Source: an uncultured Bacilli bacterium (GTDB lineage Bacteria; Bacillota_I; Bacilli_A; RFN20; CAG-826). Taken from it: a DNA stretch of 64,000 nt. Location of the stretch: assembly GCA_934140155.1 (NCBI GenBank), contig CAKPBC010000004.1, forward strand, positions 124,001 to 188,000. The letters are read 5' to 3'. Shown here piece by piece: positions 1-9,434 of the stretch (positions within the stretch are counted from its first letter, which is position 1; each line of letters begins with the position of its first letter). The notes beneath the pieces are model-generated. The model was not told the DNA's origin, made no database searches, and saw only the letters and a program-made list of their open reading frames with translations. The position numbers were made by a program, and so were the translations under genes.

Positions 1-1825
1 AATAGAAACCCGCTAATGTATTACGGTAGTTACGTACAGTTTGATTTAAGTAGTTTGCCCAGCAACCTTCCGAATCAATCCAGTCACCATCTTTTAAATA
101 CCACCAGTCACCTGGAGTTTGATATTCTGCTCCATCGATGAATATTTCTAAGTTTTGTGGATCTTTTCCTTCTTTAACATCTTGTTTAACTAATTCAGAA
201 GCAATTGATTTTTGGTTTGGAATAATTGTTCCAGCTTCAGCAAGAATTCTTTGTCCTTCTTCTGTTGTAGCAAATTTTGTGAATAAATAACCAGCATTTT
301 TAATTGGTGATTTACTCCATACGCACCAAGCATTTGAGCCACTATGTGCTCCCTTGATACCTTTAACTGTTACATTATCATTTTCATCAAATTCTTTATA
401 CATTAACATTGGAGCCACATCCCAACTTCCTTCATCCATTGAATCACGGAAGTCTTGGACACAAGCACGAATATCAACAAGCATTGCCACGTGCTTATTT
501 GAGAAATAGCCAGCACGACCATCAGTAGAGAATATAGCCGGGTTAGGAGAAATCTCTTTATTCATGATTTTCACTTGTGCATTACCATATTTTTCATTTT
601 CTGCTGGAGTAAATGTTGTTACCTCATTACGCATGATTTGATTATTTTTGGTAATACCCGCTTCTTTTCCACCTGCAAGTTTATAAGGTACTATTTCCCA
701 GAATATATCAGTAACACCTTTTTCACTAGCATAATAGTGATTGCTATCTTTTATTCCTGATAAAGACATATATTCGCTAAATGCGCGGCGTTGAGAAGGT
801 AATACTACACATTTACTAGCTAAATCATCAGTCAAGAAGAATTTATCTTCATAAGAAATAATTTCGTTTACCTCGTAAGAATTATTATTAACAGTTAACG
901 CTTCTTTTACTTTGTAGTTAACAGTAGCGTCTGCTAAAGTGAAAGTATAGTAACCACCATTATATTTAGAATCCGATGAATCCAAATATTGAATACAATC
1001 GCCACCAACAGAGAAGCCATAGTTAAACCACCATGATGTTAAGAAGCCTTCTTTACAACCTGCTGCTTTATTTTTGGGGTTGGATTGTAATTTATTAGCA
1101 AGCTCTGCACATTCTTGCCAACTCATTTCAATTTTGTTATTAAAATAATACTTTCCATCGCTATATTTAAAATATGCTTTCTTAGGATATGTAGTTTTGT
1201 TAGCGCTATTATAAGCATCAATATCTTTTTCATAAATTGATATTTCTTTAACATTAGCGTTAGCTAAGAATGTTTTATTATAATAAATTGCGGTTGAACC
1301 AGTTCCCTTAGGAATTCCATAATAATGAGAATTTTCACTATTAGATGTTGTTGTTACTGGATCATATTTATATCTTCCAACTCCGCCTTCAAACATATCT
1401 GCAAGTTGACTTTGCATATTAAGTTCAGGATATTTACTATTAATATAAGGATCTAAATTCTCCATAAATCCTAAAGTAACGAATTGCTTATAATATTCAT
1501 CTGAAGCTAAGAAAACATCTGGACCTTGTCTACTAGCAAGGGTGGTTTTCATTTTTTGTTCCCATCCACTCGCGGCATATGGAACGAATTTAGCGCTAAT
1601 ATTATAATCTTTGTACTTTTTATTAAAAGCACTTACTAATTGTTCCATCCTCGTTCTTTCATCACCATCACAATACCCCCATACTTTAATTTTTGTACCT
1701 TCTTTTGATACCATTAGATTTCCATCTGAGTCAAACGAAATATCTTCTCCTGAATCATTAGAATTACAACCAGTTAATGCTGTTAAAGCAATTAACATCG
1801 ATATCAATAAACCTTGTTTTTTCAT
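1..1825 (-). CDS. Sugar ABC transporter substrate-binding lipoprotein (3' end outside window)
   Basis: The minus-strand frame stays open from the ATG at 1825 to the window edge, giving 608 residues without a stop, so the C-terminus is missing. A GGAGGAAAC ribosome site precedes the start. The product begins MKKQGLLISMLIALTALTGC, a signal peptide with an LTGC lipobox, and then a typical family 1 extracellular solute-binding pattern (KVWGYCDGDERTRMEQLV, later GPDVFLAS). It is longer than most sugar-binding proteins (400-450 residues). It is the last visible gene of locus A, and its permeases presumably lie beyond the left edge. Role inferred: capture of an oligosaccharide released by the upstream GH43. 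Confidence 0.85.
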   Translation of the reverse strand, partial: MKKQGLLISMLIALTALTGCNSNDSGEDISFDSDGNLMVSKEGTKIKVWGYCDGDERTRMEQLVSAFNKKYKDYNISAKFVPYAASGWEQKMKTTLASRQGPDVFLASDEYYKQFVTLGFMENLDPYINSKYPELNMQSQLADMFEGGVGRYKYDPVTTTSNSENSHYYGIPKGTGSTAIYYNKTFLANANVKEISIYEKDIDAYNSANKTTYPKKAYFKYSDGKYYFNNKIEMSWQECAELANKLQSNPKNKAAGCKEGFLTSWWFNYGFSVGGDCIQYLDSSDSKYNGGYYTFTLADATVNYKVKEALTVNNNSYEVNEIISYEDKFFLTDDLASKCVVLPSQRRAFSEYMSLSGIKDSNHYYASEKGVTDIFWEIVPYKLAGGKEAGITKNNQIMRNEVTTFTPAENEKYGNAQVKIMNKEISPNPAIFSTDGRAGYFSNKHVAMLVDIRACVQDFRDSMDEGSWDVAPMLMYKEFDENDNVTVKGIKGAHSGSNAWCVWSKSPIKNAGYLFTKFATTEEGQRILAEAGTIIPNQKSIASELVKQDVKEGKDPQNLEIFIDGAEYQTPGDWWYLKDGDWIDSEGCWANYLNQTVRNYRNTLAGFY

Positions 1826-1842
1826 AATGTTTCCTCCATTAA

Positions 1843-3273
1843 TTATTTATTTAGAAGGCTAAATAATTTATTATTAGCCTCGTCTTCCGTTAAAAGTTTA
1901 TAATTTGAAAATCTTGCAGTTGCAGAATATGAGCAAATTCCAATAATGCTTTCTTCTACATAATCATCAATTGACGTGACTGAATGTAGTTCAATTTGTT
2001 CTTTTGGGACAAATGCCTTATTCTCTAGTGTTATTTCACTAGTATTAGCAAAACATAATTCATCATTAACTAAGAAACCTAATGTATCTCCATTACGGAA
2101 AAGTGCTAATTTAACACCGTACTTTTCAAAATCATCACTAGGATTAACAAAATCTTCATTAGTGTAAGTTCCGCCTTTTTCCACTGTCCAGTTCCAACTT
2201 AAGTTATCTAAAGAACGTTGCGTTACACCAAATCGACCTTTTTCATTTTTCTTAACATAAAGTGTGAATCTATTTTGAAAGAAATATGTTGTTAAGCCAA
2301 TTTTAGGACTATCACTTTTATTTCCGCCAATTGCGTCAATAAACACTTCAAAATAATAATTTGTTCCACTAAAGTCTTTGATAAATGCAATAGAAGATTG
2401 GGAATTAGAATTTAACAATACACTACCAGTTCCATCAGCTTTATCATTACTTAAATCAAAGCCATAATTTGGGAAATACATATCATTTTCTCCAAAAAAT
2501 TCACCTTCTGGAGTAATATTTTGAGGACTATTTCCTTCGCCTTTTTTAATTGGAACCCAAGTATGTGGTGTCGCTTGGAATGCTAATTTTTTAGTTGTTC
2601 TAATTCTAAATGTTGCTGTTTCACTATCACTTGTACTAGGAACACGATTATATGCTGGATAAACCATTAAACCATCAACATCATCTAAACTATTAAAGCC
2701 CAACTCATACCAAGGAATAAATAATTCAACATTGAATCCTTCACAAGTTCTTGTGTTAAATTCTCCAAGTAACTTGGTAGCAAATTGTCCATCAAAATAT
2801 GAACTTGTATATGTACTAGCGCTTCTTACTCCACATAGTTTAGTAAAACTCCCACCAGCAGCTATACGATATTGTAATGTTTGATTATCAATTTTTGTTT
2901 TATTAATATCATTGAAGAATAATTCGACCGATGAGTTGTAATATACTTTTCGGTGACTATTATAAGCAATAATATTATCTTTTACTTCAACGTAGCAATG
3001 CATACCTTCTTTACCAAAATATAAATAGGTATCCATATAAATTTTGCTAGTGCGATCATTATTAAAATATAATCGATGCACTGCTTCTCCATATTTACTT
3101 TCTTTTTCTCCATCAATAGTTAATCCATCTGCATTTGTAAAATCTTTTAAAGAAGATGGGATTGGATCTTCATTTTTATAATCATAACTTCCAAATGGGT
3201 TACTAGCGGAATTACAGCTACTTAATAATAAGCATAAAAATGGCATGAATAATAAATGTTTTTTCTTTTTCAT
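1843..3273 (-). CDS. Surface lipoprotein with CBM9-like N-terminal and lectin-like C-terminal region
   Basis: This 476-aa protein has a signal peptide ending LLLSSC (lipobox Cys at about residue 20). Residues about 45-230 (LTIDGEKESKYG ... SVELFFND ... EGFNVELFIPWYELG) show the pattern of CBM9/DOMON-type carbohydrate-binding beta-sandwiches. The C-terminal half (about 270-465) carries the module with the motif FRNGDTLGFLVNDELCF, which resembles modules in the lipoproteins at 33124-35184 and 35196-37007. No catalytic motif is visible. It lies 17 bp upstream of the solute-binding protein and 9 bp downstream of the GH43, so a glycan-capturing role is inferred. Domain assignment is by eye. Confidence 0.7.
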   Translation of the reverse strand: MKKKKHLLFMPFLCLLLSSCNSASNPFGSYDYKNEDPIPSSLKDFTNADGLTIDGEKESKYGEAVHRLYFNNDRTSKIYMDTYLYFGKEGMHCYVEVKDNIIAYNSHRKVYYNSSVELFFNDINKTKIDNQTLQYRIAAGGSFTKLCGVRSASTYTSSYFDGQFATKLLGEFNTRTCEGFNVELFIPWYELGFNSLDDVDGLMVYPAYNRVPSTSDSETATFRIRTTKKLAFQATPHTWVPIKKGEGNSPQNITPEGEFFGENDMYFPNYGFDLSNDKADGTGSVLLNSNSQSSIAFIKDFSGTNYYFEVFIDAIGGNKSDSPKIGLTTYFFQNRFTLYVKKNEKGRFGVTQRSLDNLSWNWTVEKGGTYTNEDFVNPSDDFEKYGVKLALFRNGDTLGFLVNDELCFANTSEITLENKAFVPKEQIELHSVTSIDDYVEESIIGICSYSATARFSNYKLLTEDEANNKLFSLLNK

Positions 3274-3282
3274 TTTTTACAC

Positions 3283-4941
3283 CTACTTTCCTAATACTGT
3301 AATCTCAGGAATTGCAATGTTGCCATTTCCTTTTGATTTTGAAACTGTGATTTGAATTTGTTTAATAAGCATATCTTGATATTCAATAGCAATGGAAGAA
3401 CCTACAAATATACATTTATAATCTTCTTCCGCAAAAATATCGTAATTAAACACTAATTTTCCCGTATCAATATATCCTTCTTTTCCGTCATTTTTATAAT
3501 ATATACGGATATTATCTATTTGGGTAAAACTTGTATCATAATCCGAACTATTATATACCATAATTGCTTTAGAAGTAACATAATCATCCCAATTAAGAGT
3601 TATCTTTGATTTTCCTTTATTAAATATTGTTTCTTGCACTAAAGAATTTTCATGCATTTTGATTGTTCCATCATTTAACCAATAAGCACTACTTCCTTTA
3701 GCTATGTTTGTGGCTTTAACTTCTGCGTTAGAAGCAATATCTTGATAACCACTAATTAAGGAAGGTAGAGGTTGCATAGTAACTGTTGGACCATTAGCGT
3801 AAATTACAGGAATTCCATCTTGATTTACAACGAATGATATTTTATCAAAACGAATTTTTCTTGCTTCCACAATATCGCTATCATTTAAGAAAGTATGATA
3901 ACTAATGTATAATTGGTCTCCCACTTTAATAAACGAGTGGTGTCCAGATGAGTTAGTATAAATATTAAGCCCATCGGTAGTAATAATTGTTCCGCCTTTA
4001 TCAACATCAATCTTAGCAAATGGTCCCATTGGTGATTTACCAACTGCTTGACGCACTTGATAAGTTGATTCTAGATAAGTATTAACCGAGAAAGTTAAAT
4101 AATATAATCCATCATGATAGAACATATATGGTCCTTCATTAACGGTTCCTTCATCAATTTCATTACTTCCTCCGATTGAGGTTACACCAGTTTGCGAAAT
4201 ACAAGTAACGCTACTATAATCCGGGTCCCACCATTCATTCATTTTCATAATGTATGTTGATGAACTAGAATATCCAGCACCTTTATCATGAGTGAATAAT
4301 AAATATTTTTGATTGTCCGTTGGATCTAAGAACGGTTCAGCGTCGATAGCGGAGAAATAACCATTTGGTATTCCACTTTCTGGAGCATGATACTCAAATA
4401 ATGGATGATCACTTGGTATTTTATTAAAATTAATTAATGGTTCAGAATCACTATGATATTCTTTAAAAGGTCCCATTGGCGATTTTGAAGTAGCAAGTGA
4501 AACATAATGAGAATTAGAGTGCTTTTTCCATGTAGCACTATAATACATATAATACGTTTGATTGCTTTCATCATAATGAACTGCTGGTGCCCAGAAGTTT
4601 AAATAGCCCCAATGTATATCTAAGTTAGGGCGAAATACTGCGCCTAAATATTGCCAGTGTGTCATATCTTTTGTACGCCAGGCATTAATTGTGGATGTGG
4701 CAGTTACATAAGCGTAATAATAACCACTATCTTGATCTCCTTCTTTTTCTTCAACATATATTAAAGAAGGGTCTGCGCCTTGCATGGTCTTTACATTTCC
4801 ATAAAAGACGCTAGTATTAAATTCTTGGCGATTCTCATTATAGAATTTAAACCACGAAGTATCTTTGTTATTATCACAAGAACTAACAACAAATAAAGAA
4901 CATAAGAACAAAGCAACTTTTTTAAATAATTTACATTTCAT
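3283..4941 (-). CDS. GH43 family glycoside hydrolase lipoprotein
   Basis: A 552-aa lipoprotein (signal peptide ending VVSSC, Cys22). The five-bladed GH43 catalytic domain spans about residues 45-390. The expected three acidic residues are visible: D57 in GADPSL, D200 in SAIDAEPF and E269 in NEGPYMF. FWAPAVHY and SPMGPF are further GH43 hallmarks. A C-terminal region of about 150 residues, probably a beta-sandwich binding module, follows. GH43 enzymes act on arabinan, xylan or beta-galactan side chains; the exact substrate cannot be read from the sequence. The start has a modest upstream purine stretch, and the stop lies 4 bp after the start-side neighbour ends, consistent with one operon. Confidence 0.87.
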   Translation of the reverse strand: MKCKLFKKVALFLCSLFVVSSCDNNKDTSWFKFYNENRQEFNTSVFYGNVKTMQGADPSLIYVEEKEGDQDSGYYYAYVTATSTINAWRTKDMTHWQYLGAVFRPNLDIHWGYLNFWAPAVHYDESNQTYYMYYSATWKKHSNSHYVSLATSKSPMGPFKEYHSDSEPLINFNKIPSDHPLFEYHAPESGIPNGYFSAIDAEPFLDPTDNQKYLLFTHDKGAGYSSSSTYIMKMNEWWDPDYSSVTCISQTGVTSIGGSNEIDEGTVNEGPYMFYHDGLYYLTFSVNTYLESTYQVRQAVGKSPMGPFAKIDVDKGGTIITTDGLNIYTNSSGHHSFIKVGDQLYISYHTFLNDSDIVEARKIRFDKISFVVNQDGIPVIYANGPTVTMQPLPSLISGYQDIASNAEVKATNIAKGSSAYWLNDGTIKMHENSLVQETIFNKGKSKITLNWDDYVTSKAIMVYNSSDYDTSFTQIDNIRIYYKNDGKEGYIDTGKLVFNYDIFAEEDYKCIFVGSSIAIEYQDMLIKQIQITVSKSKGNGNIAIPEITVLGK

Positions 4942-4945
4942 TAGC

Positions 4946-6286
4946 TTATGCCTCCTTAATTGCTGGGAATTTTTCTTCGATTAGTGTTTTATCTGTTGAG
5001 AATTCATAATCAAAGAAATTGAATGTAGCGGTAAATGCTGTATCGGCATATAAACCAAATTTTACTGAGCCATCTTCATTAACACTAAACCACTTTGTAT
5101 CTAAAGAAGATATAGTTCTTACATATACTAGCGAATTCGTAGCAAAATCTGTTAATAGGATATGAATCTTTTTGTTAACACCATCATAAACCATACCCAT
5201 ACGCATAACAGTATTTTTAAAATCTTCATTTTTAATATTTTTTAAGCCACCAGAACTTGGGCTTACATCATTTCCATTAAATTTATCTGAAGTTGGATCT
5301 CCGCTTGGGCCACCCATTATTGTTTGATAGCCTGTAATAACTGTTCTAACACCAGTTGTATAACTTAAAGAAGCATATTTTCTTCCAATATACATATTTG
5401 TATTAGCGCTATATTTCTTAAAATAATAACCAATTGTTGCTAATTTGTTATAATCTCCAAAGAATATTCCAACACGATTTTCATAAGTTGCGGTAATTCC
5501 TTCATAATCACTCATAGAAAGACATGTTGAGAAATAGAAATATTTTTCTTCCGTGTGGAAATAAGTAAATCCAGCATCTCTTTTCTTATTAGCGTCACCA
5601 CTACCTGAAAGAGTGATAGATGTTTTCTTATTTTCTGCATCATCTAATGAATAATCCCATTTTTCCGTATTAAATGCTTTTATTTGAGCATCAAAGTCTC
5701 CAAATGTAAGTCCGCCATTTAGATTTTCTTTTGCAAAGCGCATACTTACTTTAACATCAGTATCTGGCATTAAGAATTTAACTTTTGTTTCACTATAAAT
5801 TCGACTTTTATATATTTCTGATTTGTTAACAACTAAAGATCTTTCAATACCATAATAAGAAAAACTTGGAATAATTGTTAATGTGACTAACTCACCATAT
5901 TGTGCACTTGTTTTATCAGAAGTAATTGTGCCACCTAATGAATTTTCAATTTCAATATTAGAAACAATTGGACTAAATGATACACTTATTGAAGTATCGC
6001 TACTTGGCATAATGAAACTAGATTCGCTAATTGCTTTATCATTAACTTTGATTTCATTAACTTTATAGCCCGTATCACTAACGCAACTAATAGATAATAA
6101 GTCACCTTGTTTAGCTTTATTAACTACTTTACCTTGTTTCATAACATAGAAACTTCCATTAGTTGTCGCATTTAAAATAAGATTATAAGTTTCTTTTTCT
6201 TTAAAAGATTCCATGCCACAACTTGTTAAAACTAAACCAAGTGTTATAAATAACAATCCTTTACCTTTCATAAATTTACTTTTCAT
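4946..6286 (-). CDS. Lipoprotein with two InlB-type beta repeats and a lectin-like domain
   Basis: A 446-aa lipoprotein (signal peptide ending LVLTSC). Residues about 33-110 and 111-185 form two similar units, each containing a stretch like GYKVNEIKVNDKAI followed by SSFIMPSSDTSISVSF. This is the divergent InlB B-repeat (Flg_new-type) pattern found in Firmicute surface proteins. The remaining 250 residues look like a concanavalin/LamG-type sandwich (FNFFDYEFSTDK near the end). No enzyme motif is seen. It sits between the quinone-reductase-like gene (9 bp gap) and the GH43 (4 bp gap), so it is probably a surface glycan-binding accessory of locus A. Confidence 0.65.
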   Translation of the reverse strand: MKSKFMKGKGLLFITLGLVLTSCGMESFKEKETYNLILNATTNGSFYVMKQGKVVNKAKQGDLLSISCVSDTGYKVNEIKVNDKAISESSFIMPSSDTSISVSFSPIVSNIEIENSLGGTITSDKTSAQYGELVTLTIIPSFSYYGIERSLVVNKSEIYKSRIYSETKVKFLMPDTDVKVSMRFAKENLNGGLTFGDFDAQIKAFNTEKWDYSLDDAENKKTSITLSGSGDANKKRDAGFTYFHTEEKYFYFSTCLSMSDYEGITATYENRVGIFFGDYNKLATIGYYFKKYSANTNMYIGRKYASLSYTTGVRTVITGYQTIMGGPSGDPTSDKFNGNDVSPSSGGLKNIKNEDFKNTVMRMGMVYDGVNKKIHILLTDFATNSLVYVRTISSLDTKWFSVNEDGSVKFGLYADTAFTATFNFFDYEFSTDKTLIEEKFPAIKEA

Positions 6287-6294
6287 AAACGCAC

Positions 6295-7281
6295 CTACTT
6301 AATTATTCTTAAAACAACTTTTCCAACATTTTTATTTGTTAGTAATAATTGATGAGCTTCTTCTACTTCACTAATATCTAATACACGATAAATAGTTGGC
6401 TTAATTGATCCATCTTCAAAGTATTTAAAGAAATCTCTTTGTAAATGTTTTAATAATTGTTCTTTTTCATCATTTGTACGTTTTCTTAACATACTACCAA
6501 CTAAATGTAATCCTTTTGTTAATACTGGTCGTAATTGAATTTCCGTAGTAATACCTGCTAAAGTGGAAATAAGAATCCAATAACCGCCACTAGCCATATA
6601 AGATAAAGCTTCACCTAAATCTTTTCCTGCTAAACAATCCATAGCAACATTAACTGGATGTCCTTCTGCTTCAAAACGTTTAAAGGCTTCACCAATACTT
6701 TCTTTTTCTTGAACTATGACATAATCCGCATTTAGATGTTTAATTTTTTCTTTAACTTCTTCTGTCATAACACTTGTTATAACTTTTGCTCCAAATGCTT
6801 TAGCCATTGGTATTGCCGCACTTGCTAGTCCACTAGCGCCAGCAGCAATATAAACTGTTTGTCCTTTTTGAAGTTTGCCTTCTTCAAATAAATTTAAGTA
6901 AGAAGTAACATAGGCTTCTGGAATTGCTGATGCTTCTTCATAAGTTAATCCTTTTGGCATTGGTAAAACTAATTGATAAGGAATAGCAATTTTAGTAGCG
7001 TAAGCTCCGCCACCAACTAAAGCACAGACTTTATCACCAATTTTAAAGTTGGTTTTTTCTTGAGCTTTTTTGCCCATTTCAATAATTTCACCTGCTAATT
7101 CTAAACCCATCCATGATGGCCATCCTGCTGGTGAAGGATATTTTCCTTCTCTTTGAAGTAAATCTGCACGATTTAAGGCTACTGCATGAATTTTTACAAT
7201 AACTTTATCATCTTCTAAAACTGGATCATCTACTTCACTCCAAACAAGATTTTTCTTTTCATCGACTAGCATTGCTTTCAT
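6295..7281 (-). CDS. Zinc-independent medium-chain dehydrogenase (quinone oxidoreductase family)
   Basis: The 328-aa product is full length for the zeta-crystallin/PIG3-type NAD(P)H:quinone oxidoreductases. It has the N-terminal GroES-like part (ALNRADLLQREGKYP, MGLELAGEI) and a nucleotide-binding Rossmann part (VYIAAGASGLASAAI), without the catalytic zinc ligands of alcohol dehydrogenases. The start at 7281 lies 23 bp inside the end of the EamA gene and has a strong AAGGAGGAAAAAG site within that gene, so translational coupling is likely. Its presence in a sugar operon suggests oxidation or reduction of a sugar derivative, but the substrate is unknown. Confidence 0.82.
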   Translation of the reverse strand: MKAMLVDEKKNLVWSEVDDPVLEDDKVIVKIHAVALNRADLLQREGKYPSPAGWPSWMGLELAGEIIEMGKKAQEKTNFKIGDKVCALVGGGAYATKIAIPYQLVLPMPKGLTYEEASAIPEAYVTSYLNLFEEGKLQKGQTVYIAAGASGLASAAIPMAKAFGAKVITSVMTEEVKEKIKHLNADYVIVQEKESIGEAFKRFEAEGHPVNVAMDCLAGKDLGEALSYMASGGYWILISTLAGITTEIQLRPVLTKGLHLVGSMLRKRTNDEKEQLLKHLQRDFFKYFEDGSIKPTIYRVLDISEVEEAHQLLLTNKNVGKVVLRIIK

Positions 7282-8260
7282 AAACTTTTTCCTCCTTAGC
7301 CTGTTCTATATTTTTACTTTTTTCTTTATGTTTTATTTGTATATTACTTAAGACAATCGCTGCACTTACTAAGATAAATGCTAATAAATGTTCAATCGTT
7401 ATTTTGTTATTTAACGGCAAAGCCACTGAGACTAATGCTGCAAATAATGGTTCAGACATCTTTACAATAAATAGTTTAGACAAATCATATTTTTTGACAA
7501 TTGAATACCATAACCAATAACTGACAATTGTTGCTAATACTAAATAAACAAATATTAACATTCCGGTAAGAGATATATTTCTTAGTCTTCCACCAAAGCA
7601 TAACCCCACTACTAATAAGATTAAACCTCCAAATAATTGCGAATAACCAGTTACCGCTAATGCGGGTACATCTTTTAAAAATTTCTTATATATAACATTA
7701 TATATTACTGTACAGAAACTGGCACCAATTACTAATAAACTTCCTAAATCAAATTTAATATGGAAAGCATCCATGTTCACTACTACAATTGAAGCAATTC
7801 CTAAGAACGCTGCTATTAGTTTTAAAATAGAGAATTTTTCTTCTTTTATAAACAAGAAAGAAAAACATACAAACACCAATACTCCAGATTGTTTTAGTAA
7901 CGCTGTTGAAGCACTATTAATTTTTGATAACCCAATATAAGTAAAGGAATAATGAAATATAATAGCGAATAATCCAACTAATAAAATTCCTAGAACATTA
8001 TTTTTCTTTTTTAAAGCTTTATATTCTTTATTTTTAATAGTAAACAAAGATAAGATAAATCCACTTACTAAAAATCTTAGTCCCGCAAATAGGATTAAAT
8101 CTGGCACAAAATCTGTATTTAAAGCAAATTCTTTAAATCCCCATTGCACAAAAGGAAATAATGATCCCCATAAAGCCATAACTAGAACACTGAGTAAGAT
8201 TATTTTAATGGTATTAGTTTTTGCTTGACTTTCTAATGTACTTTTTTCATTAACAGCCAT
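7259..8260 (-). CDS. EamA/DMT family transporter
   Basis: A 333-aa membrane protein with about ten hydrophobic segments arranged as two EamA halves (first half from VLVMALWGSLFPF, second from LGSLLVIGASFCTVIYNVIYK). DMT transporters move small metabolites such as amino acids, drugs or sugar derivatives across the cytoplasmic membrane. It lies between the Gfo/Idh gene (5 bp gap) and the quinone-reductase-like gene (23 bp overlap), so the substrate may be a product of those oxidoreductases. This is inference only. The C-terminal tail of about 25 residues is charged and cytoplasmic; its coding DNA also holds the next gene's ribosome site. Confidence 0.85.
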   Translation of the reverse strand: MAVNEKSTLESQAKTNTIKIILLSVLVMALWGSLFPFVQWGFKEFALNTDFVPDLILFAGLRFLVSGFILSLFTIKNKEYKALKKKNNVLGILLVGLFAIIFHYSFTYIGLSKINSASTALLKQSGVLVFVCFSFLFIKEEKFSILKLIAAFLGIASIVVVNMDAFHIKFDLGSLLVIGASFCTVIYNVIYKKFLKDVPALAVTGYSQLFGGLILLVVGLCFGGRLRNISLTGMLIFVYLVLATIVSYWLWYSIVKKYDLSKLFIVKMSEPLFAALVSVALPLNNKITIEHLLAFILVSAAIVLSNIQIKHKEKSKNIEQAKEEKVYESNASR

Positions 8261-8265
8261 TCACC

Positions 8266-9267
8266 TTACTCCTTTATATCATAACCACACGCTTGAAGTG
8301 TTAATTTATGAACGATATATTCATGATCATATGTATAAGGATTCAATTCTTCTTTTTGAATCATCTTATATAAATGCTTAAATTGATCAGTGTATCTTCC
8401 TATTTGTGGCTCTAATTCAACAACCTTACTACAACTTGACCAAGATTTAGCATAATCTTTATGACAAACTGTAATATGAGTTGGATTTTCTATTGGGCGA
8501 ACTGATACTGTTCCTTCATCACCACAAATGGTAAATTCTCTTCTTTCCCAACCATTAATTTCTGAACTATTGATACGAACAGTGGCAACACCAAATTCAT
8601 ATTCTAAAATAGCAAATCCACTATCTTCAAAATCTAATCCATCAGCTTTTGTACATTTATTAAATGGCACAACACGTAATGGTTCACCTAATACCGAAAC
8701 AATTAAATCAATCATATGACATCCATAAATGTACATTGAAGGAGATTTAACATTATAAGAAATTAATCGTTTCTTAAAATCAACATTTAATCCCGTTGAC
8801 ATAGAGGTATCAATTGAAAATGGTTTTCCCACAAATCCTTCTTTAACTTGGTTTATTGCATATTGAATCGCGTGATTATAGCGATACATATATCCCATTT
8901 GAATAATTAAGTCTTTTTTCTTGGCGCTCATTAATAAATGTTTAAATTCATTCAAATTAATTCCTGCTGGTTTATCTAAATGAATATGATAACCTTTATC
9001 GATACAAACTTGTGCAAATGGAACTAGGTTTTCTACTGCTGGCTCAACAAGCATTAAGTCTACATCTTTAATAGCAAATAATTCTTCTTCCGACATAAAC
9101 TTAAGTCCTTCGTAACACTTATCATGTCCTCTTCTATTTTTCACTTCGTCATTTTCCACATAGACACCAACAATTTCAAATAAATCTGGTAAATTACGCA
9201 TTTCTGCTACTTTAGCAGCACAGTGATTGTGGTCAATTCCGTATACTCCAACTTTAATTCTTTTCAT
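8266..9267 (-). CDS. Gfo/Idh/MocA family oxidoreductase
   Basis: A 333-aa protein with an N-terminal Rossmann domain and the family's LDKPAGIN segment (the EKP-type motif that carries the catalytic lysine). The usual GxGxxG loop is replaced by GVYGIDHNHC, as in some family members. Such enzymes oxidise or reduce sugars, inositols or sugar acids with NAD(P). It is the first gene of locus A, next to the divergent AraC gene, so it is probably transcribed with the downstream GH43 and transport genes. The ribosome site (TAGGAG) lies inside a predicted hairpin at 9274-9290. Confidence 0.85.
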   Translation of the reverse strand: MKRIKVGVYGIDHNHCAAKVAEMRNLPDLFEIVGVYVENDEVKNRRGHDKCYEGLKFMSEEELFAIKDVDLMLVEPAVENLVPFAQVCIDKGYHIHLDKPAGINLNEFKHLLMSAKKKDLIIQMGYMYRYNHAIQYAINQVKEGFVGKPFSIDTSMSTGLNVDFKKRLISYNVKSPSMYIYGCHMIDLIVSVLGEPLRVVPFNKCTKADGLDFEDSGFAILEYEFGVATVRINSSEINGWERREFTICGDEGTVSVRPIENPTHITVCHKDYAKSWSSCSKVVELEPQIGRYTDQFKHLYKMIQKEELNPYTYDHEYIVHKLTLQACGYDIKE

Positions 9268-9273
9268 AAACTT

Positions 9274-9290
9274 ACTCTCCTAAAGAGAGT
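9274..9290 (-). promoter_or_regulatory. Hairpin overlapping the ribosome site of the Gfo/Idh gene
   Basis: ACTCTC (9274-9279) and GAGAGT (9285-9290) form a perfect 6-bp stem with a 5-nt loop. On the minus strand the stem includes the GGAGAG part of the ribosome binding site just upstream of the ATG at 9267, so folding could limit initiation. Confidence 0.45.
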
Positions 9291-9296
9291 ATATTT

Positions 9297-9310
9297 TGGA
9301 AGCGCTTTTT
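9297..9310. promoter_or_regulatory. cre-like site in the locus A promoter region
   Basis: TGGAAGCGCTTTTT fits the CcpA catabolite-response consensus (TGNAANCGNWNNCW) at most positions, including the central CG. It is 30 bp upstream of the first locus A gene. Similar elements occur at 9407-9420 and 37034-37045. Confidence 0.5.
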
Positions 9311-9325
9311 TGTAAATGTTAATAA

Positions 9326-9350
9326 TGATATTATTTGTCTTTTTTGATAC
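9326..9350. promoter_or_regulatory. Motif shared with the locus B promoter (candidate AraC-type site)
   Basis: The element starts TGATATT and ends TCTTTTTTGATAC. A 24-bp near-identical copy lies at 15699-15722, upstream of the GH43 of locus B. Both lie between a minus-strand glycan operon and an AraC gene, which suggests a shared regulator site. Confidence 0.4.
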
Positions 9351-9406
9351 GCAATTTAACAAAAGATTTATATTTATTATTCAGATATTTGTGTTATTAT
9401 ATTTAT

Positions 9407-9420
9407 ATAAAGCGGTTGCA
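9407..9420. promoter_or_regulatory. cre-like site before the AraC gene
   Basis: ATAAAGCGGTTGCA matches the core and right half of a cre site. It lies between a possible -10 region (TTATTATATTT) and the AGGAGGT ribosome site of the AraC gene, a place where CcpA binding would block transcription. Confidence 0.4.
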
Positions 9421-9434
9421 GGAGGTAAAAATCC

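Noticed and set aside
1611..1862. 83-aa plus-strand frame near the left end
   Set aside because: It covers the N-terminal coding part of the minus-strand binding protein and its ribosome site.
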